64,000 nucleotides of DNA from Rhodocyclaceae bacterium (GCA_006218025.1 VBWA01000010.1:62001-126000), one strand, 5' to 3'. Shown: positions 17,823 through 26,775, counted from the first letter of the stretch. Notes: a model not told the origin generated them from the letters alone. Numbers and translations are program-made.

Positions 17823-19373
17823 CTAGAACAGCCGCGGGCCGGGCATGGCTGTCTTTGCCGTCGCCGTGGTTTGCCCGACGATGACTTCCTGGCCTTCCTT
17901 GACGTCGCCGGAAACAATCTCGGTCATGCTGCCGTCGGTCAGGCCGAGGCGCACATCGACGCCCTTGGGCTTGCCGTCCGCGCCGAGGATCCAGATACGT
18001 CCACTGCCGCCGCCGCCACCGGCGCGTGCGGCTTGGGACTCGCTGGCCAGTTCGTCGTAGCGCTTCTGCTGCTCGGGATTGAGAACGGCCGTGACCTTTT
18101 CCCGGATCTCGGCTCGATTGCGTTCCTGGGCCTTGGCTTTTTCCGCCTCGGGCAGGTCGCGGGCCGCACGGTACTTATCGCGCATGGCGGCGAAGATGGC
18201 GTCCACCTTGCCTTGCTGATCGGCATCGAGTTTAAGTTCGGCGACCAGGCGCTCGCGCAGCTGAGCCAGACCGCCTCCTCCCCCGGCGGCGGCACCAGCG
18301 GTACCTGATGCCGCAGAAGTCGGCGCTGGCGACACGGCGGTCGCGGCCTTTTTTTCGTCGGCCGTGCCTGTCGGACGGAAGCGCAGCGCCGCATTGGGCG
18401 CCTTCAGCACCTTGTCTTTCTGTGCGGTAACGATACGCACGTTGGCCGTCATGCCCGGCAGCAAGGTGAGATCGGGGTTCGCCGCCGAGATCACCACGAT
18501 GTAGGTCACGACGTTCGACACCACGGTGGCGGCCTTGCGCACCTGCCGTACCTCGCCCTCGAAGTGGCGGCCGGCGAAGGCGTCGACCGTGAAGGTGGCT
18601 TTCTGCCCGACACGGACGCGACCCACGTCGGCCTCGTCGATCGAGGTTTCCACCTGCATGTCGGTCAGGTTCTTGGCGATGACGAACAGTTCCGGCGCCT
18701 GCAGGCTGGCAGCCACCGTCTGCCCTGGTTCGATGCTGCGCTTGACCACGATGCCGTCCACCGGCGCCCGGATGGTGGTGCGTTCCAGGTCGACGCGGGC
18801 CGCTGCCAACTGGGCCTCGCGCTGGCGGACGACAGCTTCGCCGTTCCTTACCTGAGCCTCCGCTGAAGCGAGCGACGCGCGGGCTACGTCCAGGTTGTTC
18901 TGTGCGGTGTCGCGCTCGGCCGGGGAGATGAAGTTCTTTTCAACCAGCGTCTTCTTGCGCTCGTAGTCGCGCTGGGCATTGGCCAAGCTGGAGCGGGCGC
19001 GAGCCACTTCCGCCTGCTGCACGCCCTGACCGGCGCGCGCGGCGTCGACGTCCGCTTCGGCCTGCCGCACGCGATGCTGATAGGTTTCCGGGTCCAGTTG
19101 CGCGATCAGCTGGCCGGATTTCACCGGCGAGTTGAAGTCGACCAGGATTTCCTTTATCTGGCCCGAGACCTGCGAGCCGACCTGCACCGAAACCACCGGG
19201 TTCAATGTGCCGGTGGCTGAGACGGCCGCAGTGAGGGGGCCGCTTTCCAGCTTGGCGAACTTGAGTTTGGGGGCGTCGCCTGCCGTACCGTAATAGCGCC
19301 ATGCCGCGTAACCGGCGGCAGCGAGAATGATCAGGACGAGGGCGACAAGCCCGAAGCGCGAGGAGGTTTTCAT
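17823..19373 (-). CDS. macA: MacA-like periplasmic adaptor with inserted Spy/LTXXQ-like segment
   Basis: A 516-residue membrane-fusion protein (MacA is usually about 370-390). It has an N-terminal anchor (about 7-27), a lipoyl half (QVSGQIKEILVDFNSPVKSGQLIAQLD), a long coiled coil (about 95-185), the second lipoyl half (TTIRAPVDGIVVKRSIEPGQTV) and a beta-barrel domain. Between the barrel and the C-terminal strands lies an extra block of about 100 residues (about 344-445): a low-complexity Ala/Gly linker beginning with a family A repeat, then a charged helical pair (LDADQQGKVDAIFAAMRD, LNPEQQKRYDELASE) with the L-x-x-x-Q-Q pattern of Spy/CpxP-type LTXXQ proteins. I infer a periplasmic chaperone-like or stress-sensing insert. 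Confidence 0.88.
   Translation of the reverse strand: MKTSSRFGLVALVLIILAAAGYAAWRYYGTAGDAPKLKFAKLESGPLTAAVSATGTLNPVVSVQVGSQVSGQIKEILVDFNSPVKSGQLIAQLDPETYQHRVRQAEADVDAARAGQGVQQAEVARARSSLANAQRDYERKKTLVEKNFISPAERDTAQNNLDVARASLASAEAQVRNGEAVVRQREAQLAAARVDLERTTIRAPVDGIVVKRSIEPGQTVAASLQAPELFVIAKNLTDMQVETSIDEADVGRVRVGQKATFTVDAFAGRHFEGEVRQVRKAATVVSNVVTYIVVISAANPDLTLLPGMTANVRIVTAQKDKVLKAPNAALRFRPTGTADEKKAATAVSPAPTSAASGTAGAAAGGGGGLAQLRERLVAELKLDADQQGKVDAIFAAMRDKYRAARDLPEAEKAKAQERNRAEIREKVTAVLNPEQQKRYDELASESQAARAGGGGGSGRIWILGADGKPKGVDVRLGLTDGSMTEIVSGDVKEGQEVIVGQTTATAKTAMPGPRLF
18317..18340 (+). repeat. Family A 24-base repeat, copy in macA
   Basis: AAGTCGGCGCTGGCG, AC, ACGGCGG: a perfect consensus match, antisense to macA. 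It encodes A-V-S-P-A-P-T at the start of the low-complexity linker that joins the Spy-like insert to the adaptor. Confidence 0.85.
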
Positions 19374-19419
19374 GGAAGCAATTCTAGACGATCCCCTCCA
19401 TCGGGCTTGTAACGGGGTG

Positions 19420-19476
19420 TTACGCGATACCGGGATTGCCCTTCATGCCGATCAGCTGGGGCAGATCGACCTTGTG
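19420..19476 (-). pseudogene. Decayed 3' tail of a second soxB
   Basis: On the minus strand, in the frame ending with TAA at 19420-19422, the codons read HKVDLPQLIGMKGNPGIA. This closely matches the C-terminus of the intact SoxB at 23391 (RKLNVPKLVGMQGNPGFAGV), at roughly three quarters nucleotide identity by eye. No SoxB-like sequence is visible upstream of it and there is no start, so only about 19 codons remain. It lies between macA and an unrelated secreted-protein gene. It marks the left border of a block whose right border is the real soxB 3' end. Confidence 0.7.
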
Positions 19477-19539
19477 TATGCGCGCGATGGGGTTTCGCGT
19501 CCCCCTGTTGTGGCACGCCGGCAGGCCGGTACGCTAAAG

Positions 19540-20265
19540 CTATTCCGCGATGCTGAAGCGGACTTCCCTGGCCAATGATCCGTGATTGAAGTCTCCCCAC
19601 TCCGGGTCCCCATTGATGTCCCGCGCATGAACTCGCCAGGTGTAGCTACCGCCTCGCTTGAATAGATCGAGGGGAATCTTGAGGAAATTGTCCTTGATGA
19701 TCTTGGAGGTGAGCAGATAGCGCTCGCTTTCCCACTCGTCGCGCACATAGACCTGATAGAAACTCGCGCCGGGAACAGGATCCCAGCGCAACTCACCGGG
19801 CATCGGTACGCCTTCGGCCTGGTCGGGTGGCTGGTGGCCGCCGGCGAATGGCAGGACTCTCTGCACGACATGGTCCTGTGCATCGAAGGTCTTGCCGTTC
19901 TTCATCGTGATGCGGGCGCGATACCAGCCGTCGGGATTCTTTTCGGGCACCGGATAGTGGGTCATGAGAACGCGCTTTTCGGTCTTGTCCGCCTCCTCGC
20001 CGGGGCGATACCGACCCAGGTCAAGCGATCCTAGCCCGGTACCGTCCGGGGCGGTCAGGTCGATGCGGGCGATATCCTTGAACTTCGTGGTGGAAAAGAG
20101 CGCCATGAGAAACACGGGTTGGTCGGGCCAGTTGCAGACGTGGATGTCGAAAAAGCCGACCTCGGTGTGGTGCGGATCGGCGGCAGGCGCCGCGAATGAT
20201 AGTGACATGACGCAGGCGGCGAGGCCCGCAGGAAACATCCGGTGCATGGAAAAGCATCGTTTCAT
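19540..20265 (-). CDS. Secreted protein of unknown function, fibronectin-like C-terminus
   Basis: A 241-residue product not recognised by name. An N-terminal signal peptide (hydrophobic core AGLAACVMSLSFAA, likely cleavage after APA) is followed by an all-beta region with CNWPDQPVFLMALFSTTKFKDIARIDL, and a C-terminal segment (about 155-235) with the strand pattern and W-P-V / SYTWRVHARD motif of a fibronectin-III-like fold. There is one Cys outside the signal. Its ATG region overlaps the end of the cyclic-nucleotide-binding gene by 4 bases, so it is co-expressed with that gene and the Npt-like transporter. A periplasmic or surface role in the same process is inferred. Confidence 0.75.
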   Translation of the reverse strand: MKRCFSMHRMFPAGLAACVMSLSFAAPAADPHHTEVGFFDIHVCNWPDQPVFLMALFSTTKFKDIARIDLTAPDGTGLGSLDLGRYRPGEEADKTEKRVLMTHYPVPEKNPDGWYRARITMKNGKTFDAQDHVVQRVLPFAGGHQPPDQAEGVPMPGELRWDPVPGASFYQVYVRDEWESERYLLTSKIIKDNFLKIPLDLFKRGGSYTWRVHARDINGDPEWGDFNHGSLAREVRFSIAE

Positions 20266-20711
20266 GGTTTCTCCTTTTGGGCGTGCAATGCATCATTCGC
20301 GTAGCGCAGGCGCAGGCTCATGCCTTGCAGCAGGCCGAGCGCGATGTGAGGGTATGAAAGCAGCAGGTCATGGAGCTTTTCGCGATTGAGCGAGAGCAGT
20401 TCGGCGTCCTCGATCACGAGGGCAGAGGCCGAGCGCGGCTGGCTGTCGAACAGGCCCATCTCGCCGAAGGCTTCGCCCTGGCCAAGGGTGCTTGCGACAT
20501 GCTTGCCATCGGAATCGAGCGTGATTGCGACGCGGCCTGACTGCACGATATACATGCGGTCAGCGACATCGCCCCGGGAAAATATTTCCTCGCCGCTTAC
20601 ATACGCTTCATCGCGCAATTCCTCTGCGACCACGCGCAGGTCCTCGAGTGGCACGGACGCGAATATGCGGCTGTGTTTCAACATCAGCAGGCGATCGAAA
20701 AATTTGTTCAT
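20262..20711 (-). CDS. Stand-alone cyclic-nucleotide-binding domain protein
   Basis: A 149-residue protein that is almost entirely one cNMP-binding domain with no DNA-binding part. The beta-roll reads GEEIFSRGDVADRMYIVQSGRVAI, and the phosphate-binding cassette FGEMGLFDSQPRSASA holds the expected Glu and Arg. I chose the ATG at 20711 (MNKFFDRLLML) because it forms an ATGA overlap with the stop of the transporter gene. In Npt1/Npt2-type transporters from other bacteria a cNMP domain is fused to the transporter. Here it is a separate, coupled gene, so it probably acts as a regulatory subunit (inference). Confidence 0.85.
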   Translation of the reverse strand: MNKFFDRLLMLKHSRIFASVPLEDLRVVAEELRDEAYVSGEEIFSRGDVADRMYIVQSGRVAITLDSDGKHVASTLGQGEAFGEMGLFDSQPRSASALVIEDAELLSLNREKLHDLLLSYPHIALGLLQGMSLRLRYANDALHAQKEKP

Positions 20712-23323
20712 TGGTGGCTCCACTGGTGGGCACATGTCGCCAGCCATGCGTCCTTGCCGCCACGCAAATCGGCAATTGCCGAGGCCAGGTCAATGATCGA
20801 GGATTGCGCCGGGTGTTTGCGGTTGGAAAAGAACAGCATCACCAGAATATCGCGGGTGCGGGTATCCGGTACCAGTTCGATCAGTTCCTTGCAGCGCTCA
20901 GTCAGTCGCAGATCGGTGCTGCCCATGGCAGCCCGCAGGGTACCTGCGAGAGCTTGCAGCGGACCATGCCCGAATGCAGAAAAACCAACGCGGCTCAGCT
21001 CGAGGACGCGCTCGCTGAGCGCCATTTGCAACAGGTGGGCGGCTTGGCCGGCGCTGCGCTCCAACCGTTGTGCCAACAACGAATAGTCAGTTGCCAGCTT
21101 CGCGTAACGGGCTGCCAATTCGCACATCGAGCCGTGGTCGAGCACAGTGGCCAGTATGCCAACCGCGCGTTTCTGGCCGCGTGAGGTCAGCGAACCATCG
21201 CGTAGTGCGCCTTGCAGGTCTTCGCCGAGCCCGTTGGAGGCATTCGTCTGCAATGCCGCCGTCACGCCAGCGCCGACTTTCGGATGTGGCGTATCGAGCA
21301 GTGGCAGCAGCAATGCTTGCCGCTCGGCTGCCGGCATTCGGACAATGACCGCGAGCAAGGCGTCCTGCCCCGCGGCGTCGGGTGTATGCGCCAGCAGCTC
21401 GCGCAGATGAGGCGCCAATGCTGACGGGAGTGGCGCTTCCTGTGCGGCCAGGGCATGGAGTACTGGCAGAGCGGCTTGGCCGTCCGGGGCTGCGGCCAGC
21501 CCGTCAAGCAGCAGAGGAAGCAGCTTGACGGTCGGGGCCAGGGTAAAGGTGCTCAGGGCGGCGCGGCGAAGCCGGGGGTCATTTCCCATCACGTATTTAC
21601 TCAGCATTGCCAGGGCTGTGGTGTCAGCCCCGTTTTCCAGCGCTGCCGCCCAATGGCAGACCAGCAGGCGCGGATGGACGTGTCGTTCGGCCGGGTCGAT
21701 GCGATCCCATGGCAATGGCCATTGCTTGCGCAGAGCGATGGTCAGAGCGGTAGCCTGGGCGTGTACGTCACCGGCAAACAGGGCGTCATAGAGGATGTCG
21801 CGTTGTTCGGCTTGAAGGTGCGGTGCCAGCGCATGCGCCAAGCGGTCGCGCAGCGGTATGGGCGCTGTGGCCAGGTGATCGACTATGGGTTTTAGGGCAG
21901 CATCGGGAAAGTGGGCCAGCAGGATGCGGGCAGCATTCTCGGCTTTCCCGAAGTCATTGCCCTGGAGGTGGCCACAGAGTTCGGCAATCAGCCGCTGGCT
22001 GTCGCGTTTGTTCCAGCCGGTGAATTGCTCCGGAGCAACGAAATGCCGCTCACGCAGGGTGCTGATCAGGGCATCCGCATAGGCACGATTGGCGAGCCAG
22101 GCAGACCGCAGACTGAGCAGGGCGGCGGCGAGCCCGATCAGGGTAATCGCGGTTTGCGATGCGTGACAGAAGTACAGGATCAGACCCGATGCGATCATTG
22201 CCGCCGGTGTCATGACCACCAGTGCCAGAGCGCGGACGCGGCCCTGCATGGTGTCGGGCAGGGCCTGCAGCATCAGGGCGCGGACCGGATTGCGCACGGC
22301 GGCAAGGAGTACATAGCGGTTGTAGGCAGCCGCCGTTGCCGCCGCAAGCGCCCAGGGAGAAAAAAATGCCATCAAGGTGGCAAGAAGGGTCAGCGGGAAC
22401 ACGAGATTGATGCTGCGCAAGCCGAATCGCCGGATCAAGGCCGGCACCAGTCCCATCTGCAGCAGAAATGTACTCGCACCGCTGACGAGGATGATCAGGC
22501 CGTAGAGAGTCGCCAGACTTTCGGCGTCGTGCAAGGTTTCGGCGAAGGTGCGCTTGAACAGATACGCCGAAATGAATACCGCGATGACGCTGTACATGAC
22601 CGATAGCGAGACATGGCGCAGCAATGGGGAGCGTTTCAGGAATTCCCGTCCTTGCCGCAATTGGCGCAGCGTCTGTGGCAGGTGACGCCTGCGTGGCGCG
22701 CCTGGAAGCCGGTTGATGTCGTGTCGGTGCCGGAAGAGTATCAGCGCCAGTGCCAGTCCAATGAACAGCGGCCAGAGCAATGCAGTGGTCTCTGCGCCGA
22801 GACGCGGAGCGAGCAGGATCAGTGTGATGCCGCCCAGCATGTCGCCCACCGGACCACCGGCGAAAGCGATTGGTGCCAGACGCTTGGCCTGTTCGCCGAA
22901 GAAAGTGGCGCCAACGTAAAGCGTGGCGTGCAAGGCGAGGGTTTCGGACGCGCTCACGTAGAGCAGATACAGCGCACCCCAGACGACGTCCGGTGCCCCA
23001 AGAATTCCAGCCAGCCACAGGACCATCACCGCACCGACGACCACGCCGAGAATAGCAGCCATCACGCGCTCGGGCGGATAGCGGTCAGCCACTGTGGCGT
23101 AGGCAAGACTCAAACTGCTGAGCGTAAGTCCCTGTATCAGGAAGATGACGGGGAGATAGTCGATGCCGTAGCGCTTCAAGAAAAGCGTGTTTGAGACGCC
23201 GCGGGCAATTGCCATGCCAAAGCCGATCAGCAGCAGCAGCAGGAAAAAATAGGGCAGGTGAATGCCGCCGATCCTCGCGGCACCCGGGGCTGACAGCATA
23301 TGAAGAAAGCGGGAATGTGCCAT
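20708..23323 (-). CDS. Npt1/Npt2-like (ATP:ADP antiporter-type) membrane transporter with HEAT-like tail
   Basis: An 871-residue protein. The first ~440 residues hold about 12 membrane segments beginning IHLPYFFLLLLLIGFGMAIARGVSNTLFLKRYGIDYLP, the opening typical of bacterial proteins distantly related to plastid and chlamydial nucleotide translocases. The remaining ~430 residues are soluble alpha-helical repeats of HEAT type (for example ADTTALAMLSKYVMGNDP, PLLLDGLAAAPDGQAAL). The start ATG at 23323 gives a short N-terminus; one at 23299 is possible. A family A repeat lies in the helical part. Substrate unknown; transport of nucleotides is not proved by sequence. It is coupled to the cNMP-binding gene. 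Confidence 0.7.
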   Translation of the reverse strand: MAHSRFLHMLSAPGAARIGGIHLPYFFLLLLLIGFGMAIARGVSNTLFLKRYGIDYLPVIFLIQGLTLSSLSLAYATVADRYPPERVMAAILGVVVGAVMVLWLAGILGAPDVVWGALYLLYVSASETLALHATLYVGATFFGEQAKRLAPIAFAGGPVGDMLGGITLILLAPRLGAETTALLWPLFIGLALALILFRHRHDINRLPGAPRRRHLPQTLRQLRQGREFLKRSPLLRHVSLSVMYSVIAVFISAYLFKRTFAETLHDAESLATLYGLIILVSGASTFLLQMGLVPALIRRFGLRSINLVFPLTLLATLMAFFSPWALAAATAAAYNRYVLLAAVRNPVRALMLQALPDTMQGRVRALALVVMTPAAMIASGLILYFCHASQTAITLIGLAAALLSLRSAWLANRAYADALISTLRERHFVAPEQFTGWNKRDSQRLIAELCGHLQGNDFGKAENAARILLAHFPDAALKPIVDHLATAPIPLRDRLAHALAPHLQAEQRDILYDALFAGDVHAQATALTIALRKQWPLPWDRIDPAERHVHPRLLVCHWAAALENGADTTALAMLSKYVMGNDPRLRRAALSTFTLAPTVKLLPLLLDGLAAAPDGQAALPVLHALAAQEAPLPSALAPHLRELLAHTPDAAGQDALLAVIVRMPAAERQALLLPLLDTPHPKVGAGVTAALQTNASNGLGEDLQGALRDGSLTSRGQKRAVGILATVLDHGSMCELAARYAKLATDYSLLAQRLERSAGQAAHLLQMALSERVLELSRVGFSAFGHGPLQALAGTLRAAMGSTDLRLTERCKELIELVPDTRTRDILVMLFFSNRKHPAQSSIIDLASAIADLRGGKDAWLATCAHQWSHQ
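21256..21279 (-). repeat. Family A 24-base repeat, copy in the Npt-like gene
   Basis: AAGTCGGCGCTGGCG, TG, ACGGCGG on the minus strand: a perfect consensus match. It is sense to the gene and encodes K-V-G-A-G-V-T-A between two HEAT-like helices. Confidence 0.85.
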
Positions 23324-23390
23324 TCGGTGCCAAGGCAAAAAATTCAATTGCTTCGAAATCGATAGACCCGGATCGATGTCTCGTCGCAGC

Positions 23391-25115
23391 TCACACTCCG
23401 GCGAATCCGGGGTTGCCCTGCATGCCAACCAGCTTGGGGACATTCAGTTTGCGCGGAGTGATGGTCTTCTTGTCGCGCAGATAGCGTGCAACGACGTCCC
23501 AGACCGGCTCACCTGTCGTCCCTTCGCTGACTGCTGCCCAGCCGGCGACCCTGTACTTCTTGCTGGCTTCGAGCGGCTTACCCTTGAGGCGCAGATCGGA
23601 AATGCGATTGCCCATTTTTGCGTGCGGCGTGCAGGTGTATTGCAGGCCGCCAACCCGCACCATGTCGCCGCCTTGCTGATAGTAAGGGTCGGGATTGAAA
23701 AGATTGTCCGAGATGTCCTCAAGAATGCCCTTGAGCGTCTCGCCGGAAATCTCGTTGAGCGTTGACGCCGGATAGGTGATCGCGGTCTGGTCCATCAGGT
23801 GTTCGAAGGTGATGGCCTGGCCTGGCAGGATCGTGGTGCCCCAGCGGAAGCCCGGTGAGAGTCCGATTTCGGCATCCCGCACTTCCATGATGGCGTCGAG
23901 AATCAGCTGGTCCCAGCTGCCATTGAAGTTGCCGCGCCGGTAGAGCAGGCCTTCCGAGACAGCAAGCTTCTCGTTCAATTTGTCCAGGTGCGGTGCCCGT
24001 ACCTTGTCGATGTAGGCGGCCATTTCGACGTCGGCCGGCAGCAGGTTGGAGAAGACCGGAAGCAGCTTGTAGCGGAAATCCTGAACCTTCCCTCCGCGCA
24101 CGTCGAAGTCGAGCACGGCGAGGAACTTGCCGTTGGATCCGGCGTTGGTGACCAGGGTCTGGCCTCCGGCGTTCTTCACGGTGATCGGTCGCGGCACGCC
24201 GTCATGGGTGTGGCCGCCGAGGATCGCGTCTATGCCGGTGACGCGGGTGGCCATCTTGAGGTCGACATCCATGCCGTTGTGCGAGAGCACGACGACGACC
24301 TTCGCACCCTTGGCGCGCACCTCGTCGACCATCTTCTGCATGTTTTCGTCCTGGACGCCGAAAGTCCAGTCGGGCATCATCCAGCGCGGGTTGGCGATAG
24401 GCGTGTAGGGAAAGGCCTGGCCGATCACCGCGACCTGCACGCCGTTCATTTCGCGCATCGCGTAGGGCGCGAAGACGGGATCTCCGAAGTCGGTGGTCTT
24501 GACGTTCTGGGCGAGAAACTCGATCTTGCCCTTCAAATCCTTTTCGACGATTTCCTGGACGCGCTTGTCGCCCAGGGTGTACTCCCAGTGCGACGACATC
24601 ATGTCCACGCCGAGCAGCTTGCAGGCATCGACCATGTCCTGCCCCTTGCTCCACAAGGCGGTGGCGGAGCCCTGCCAGGTATCGCCGCCGTCGAGCAGCA
24701 AGGCGCCGGGGCGCCCCCCGCGCATGCGTTTGACCAACGTTGCCAGATGCGCAAAGCCGCCGACCTTGCCGTAGGTCCTGGCTGCCTGGGCGAAATCAAG
24801 GTAGGTAAAGGCATGCGCTTCGCGCGTACCGGGCTTGATATTGAAGGCCTTGAGCAGGTGCTCGCCGACCAGATGAGGCGCTTTGCCGAAAGCTCCGGCT
24901 ATGCCGAGATTGACGTTCGGCTCGCGGAACCAGATCGGCAGCAGTTGCGCGTGGCAGTCGGTGAAGTGCATGAAATGCACGTTGCCGAACTTCGGCACAT
25001 CGTAAAGCGCGTCTGCGTTTCCGGCAGCCAGCAGCGGGCGGGCGTCGAGCGCAGCGCCGGCCACCGAGGCGGCGGCCAGCATTTGCAGGAATTCGCGGCG
25101 GTTCATCGAGGACAT
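23391..25115 (-). CDS. soxB: Thiosulfohydrolase SoxB
   Basis: A 574-residue periplasmic dimanganese enzyme that hydrolyses sulfate from the SoxY-bound sulfur carrier. The N-terminus (MNRREFLQMLAAASVAGAAL) is a Tat-type signal with RR. Metal and active-site motifs are FTDCHAQLLP, LLDGGDTWQGS, SHWEYTLGD, VLSHNGMDVD and GGHTHDG, all expected for SoxB. The length is normal. It is last in soxYZAXB and 87 bases downstream of soxX. The 3' end has a decayed paralogous copy at 19420-19476. Confidence 0.97.
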   Translation of the reverse strand: MSSMNRREFLQMLAAASVAGAALDARPLLAAGNADALYDVPKFGNVHFMHFTDCHAQLLPIWFREPNVNLGIAGAFGKAPHLVGEHLLKAFNIKPGTREAHAFTYLDFAQAARTYGKVGGFAHLATLVKRMRGGRPGALLLDGGDTWQGSATALWSKGQDMVDACKLLGVDMMSSHWEYTLGDKRVQEIVEKDLKGKIEFLAQNVKTTDFGDPVFAPYAMREMNGVQVAVIGQAFPYTPIANPRWMMPDWTFGVQDENMQKMVDEVRAKGAKVVVVLSHNGMDVDLKMATRVTGIDAILGGHTHDGVPRPITVKNAGGQTLVTNAGSNGKFLAVLDFDVRGGKVQDFRYKLLPVFSNLLPADVEMAAYIDKVRAPHLDKLNEKLAVSEGLLYRRGNFNGSWDQLILDAIMEVRDAEIGLSPGFRWGTTILPGQAITFEHLMDQTAITYPASTLNEISGETLKGILEDISDNLFNPDPYYQQGGDMVRVGGLQYTCTPHAKMGNRISDLRLKGKPLEASKKYRVAGWAAVSEGTTGEPVWDVVARYLRDKKTITPRKLNVPKLVGMQGNPGFAGV

Positions 25116-25202
25116 CGGTCAATCTCCGGAAGCAAGGGCGGGACAAAGAAAAAGGCCTAACCGAAATTCATCGGCCAGGCCCGGGTGCGGCGTGGCGCCG
25201 TG

Positions 25203-25826
25203 CTATTTATTGACGGGAGACTCAGGGTCGAGCAACAGCGCTACCAGATCCTTGATCTGATGTTCCTTGAGGGCGCCGATATGGCCGAAGCGCGGCATCT
25301 CGGAACAGAGGTTGTAGGACTTGGCGTTGTAGATCTTGCTGTAGACGTATTTCTGGATGTCCACGGTGTTCCCGCGCAGCTTGCCAAAATGGAACAGGGT
25401 GGGGCCGACCGTGCCGAAGGAGGTTTCCTTGGGAGCGATCTGGTGGCAGTTGTAGCAGTTGCCGCCGACCGGCAGGCCGGGCTCGTCGGACCAGGTGAAG
25501 CCACGGCCGGACTGGGCGATCTTCTCGCCGGACTTCCAGTCGCCCATTAGCTTGCCGTCGGTGGGATACTTCACGCCGGCCATCTGATCCGTCTCCAACT
25601 GCTTGGCGATGGTTTCGGGCGGCTTGTTGCCGGTGCGATTGCAGATGGCCTGCAGGCCGTCTTCGGAAATGCGGTCGGCCGTGGCCTGGCCCTTGGTGAC
25701 GAAATCCTGCTTCATCGTGGCGATGGCCCTGGCGCGGTGGTCGCCGTCGGCGTGGGCGGCAGGCATCGCAGCGACCAGGGTGACCATGGCGGCCGCGAGA
25801 AACGAGAGGCGTGCGGTAGTTTTCAT
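25203..25826 (-). CDS. soxX: Sulfur oxidation c-type cytochrome SoxX
   Basis: A 207-residue periplasmic monohaem cytochrome that forms the SoxAX heterodimer, which oxidatively joins thiosulfate to SoxY. It has a signal peptide ending AAHA, one haem site GGNCYNCH, and a distal Met in the EMPRFG motif. I chose the ATG at 25826 (MKTTARLS). An ATG 19 codons upstream would precede the signal peptide. It is longer than the shortest SoxX forms because of an extra N-terminal helical region (about 25-95). It sits 13 bases after soxA. Confidence 0.93.
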   Translation of the reverse strand: MKTTARLSFLAAAMVTLVAAMPAAHADGDHRARAIATMKQDFVTKGQATADRISEDGLQAICNRTGNKPPETIAKQLETDQMAGVKYPTDGKLMGDWKSGEKIAQSGRGFTWSDEPGLPVGGNCYNCHQIAPKETSFGTVGPTLFHFGKLRGNTVDIQKYVYSKIYNAKSYNLCSEMPRFGHIGALKEHQIKDLVALLLDPESPVNK

Positions 25827-25839
25827 GTTGTCTCCCTGA

Positions 25840-26709
25840 TTAGCGCTTGATGCCCAGACCTTTGTACATCTGGCCGTTGGCATTGGCCGTCATGTAGGTC
25901 AGCAGGGCGGTGATGGTGTCGGAGGCGTATTTCGGCTGTGGGAAACGCTGCTGGCGGAAGCAGTCGCCCATGCGCCACTGCGGGGTGAGCATCACGCCGC
26001 CGGTCATGCGGTAGCCGGGCCAGCCCAGCACGGCAGTGAGCGATCCCTTGGCCGTGGTGATGTTCGGCAGGTTCTGCATGCGGATACGCTTGCCGTCCGC
26101 GCCGTGGCAGGTGTTGCAGGAAAAGTCGTAGGGACCGGCGCGGTAAGCCACGATCTCCTTGCCGATCTCATAGACATCCTTGACATGCGGGTCCTTGAGA
26201 GGGATGGCGATTTTCATGTCCTTCGACTGTCCGGCGACGTAGGTGACCAGCGAAGTCTGCTCCGGCGTGTACTCACCGCTGGCGAAGGGCTTCTTGGCCA
26301 GATCGTCGAACTTGAAGCCCTGCTTTTCGACCATGCACCAGACGATGCGGCGCTCGGCATCCATGACCTTGCCGGCATCGGCGAAGTAGCGCGGCATCTG
26401 CACATAGGCGCCCTTGACGACGCCGATGCCGAGGCCAAGATCGCAGCTCTCGGCGAGCGAAACATTCTTCGGGCCGCGCTTGGTCTTCCAGAATTCCTCG
26501 CCCTTGACTTCGAACAGTTCGGCCGGGTTGCCCTCCTGTTCCATTTGGGTGCGGAATTTTTCGAACTCGAGCGTCGCGGCATCTTTCTGTTCGGCCGGGG
26601 CTGCGGCAGGCGGCTTGGCGCCTTTCTTGGCGGTCGCTGGTTTATTCTGGGCGCTTGCCGGCTGCATGACGAGGGCCAGCATTGCGACAAATGCGATGCG
26701 ATATTTCAT
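25840..26709 (-). CDS. soxA: Sulfur oxidation c-type cytochrome SoxA (single-haem form)
   Basis: A 289-residue periplasmic SoxA with signal peptide ending PASA. One haem site is visible, CNTCH, plus the active-site cysteine in MGDCFRQQRFPQP. The place of the first haem in dihaem SoxA is instead SCDLGLGIGV, and a second free Cys lies in WCMVEKQG. These two probably form a disulfide as in monohaem SoxA proteins. An Ala/Pro/Lys linker (about 22-45) follows the signal. It is encoded between soxZ and soxX. Confidence 0.95.
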   Translation of the reverse strand: MKYRIAFVAMLALVMQPASAQNKPATAKKGAKPPAAAPAEQKDAATLEFEKFRTQMEQEGNPAELFEVKGEEFWKTKRGPKNVSLAESCDLGLGIGVVKGAYVQMPRYFADAGKVMDAERRIVWCMVEKQGFKFDDLAKKPFASGEYTPEQTSLVTYVAGQSKDMKIAIPLKDPHVKDVYEIGKEIVAYRAGPYDFSCNTCHGADGKRIRMQNLPNITTAKGSLTAVLGWPGYRMTGGVMLTPQWRMGDCFRQQRFPQPKYASDTITALLTYMTANANGQMYKGLGIKR

Positions 26710-26775
26710 GATTTCTCCTCCAGGGTGCTTGCCGCCGGTCTTGGTTGCCGGTTTGTGCGGGAATGACGGATAGAG

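Noticed and set aside
19370-19600. A 76-codon minus-strand frame and a 143-codon frame over the soxB remnant
   Set aside because: Neither frame matches the SoxB-like codons, and both lack a recognisable domain or ribosome-binding site.
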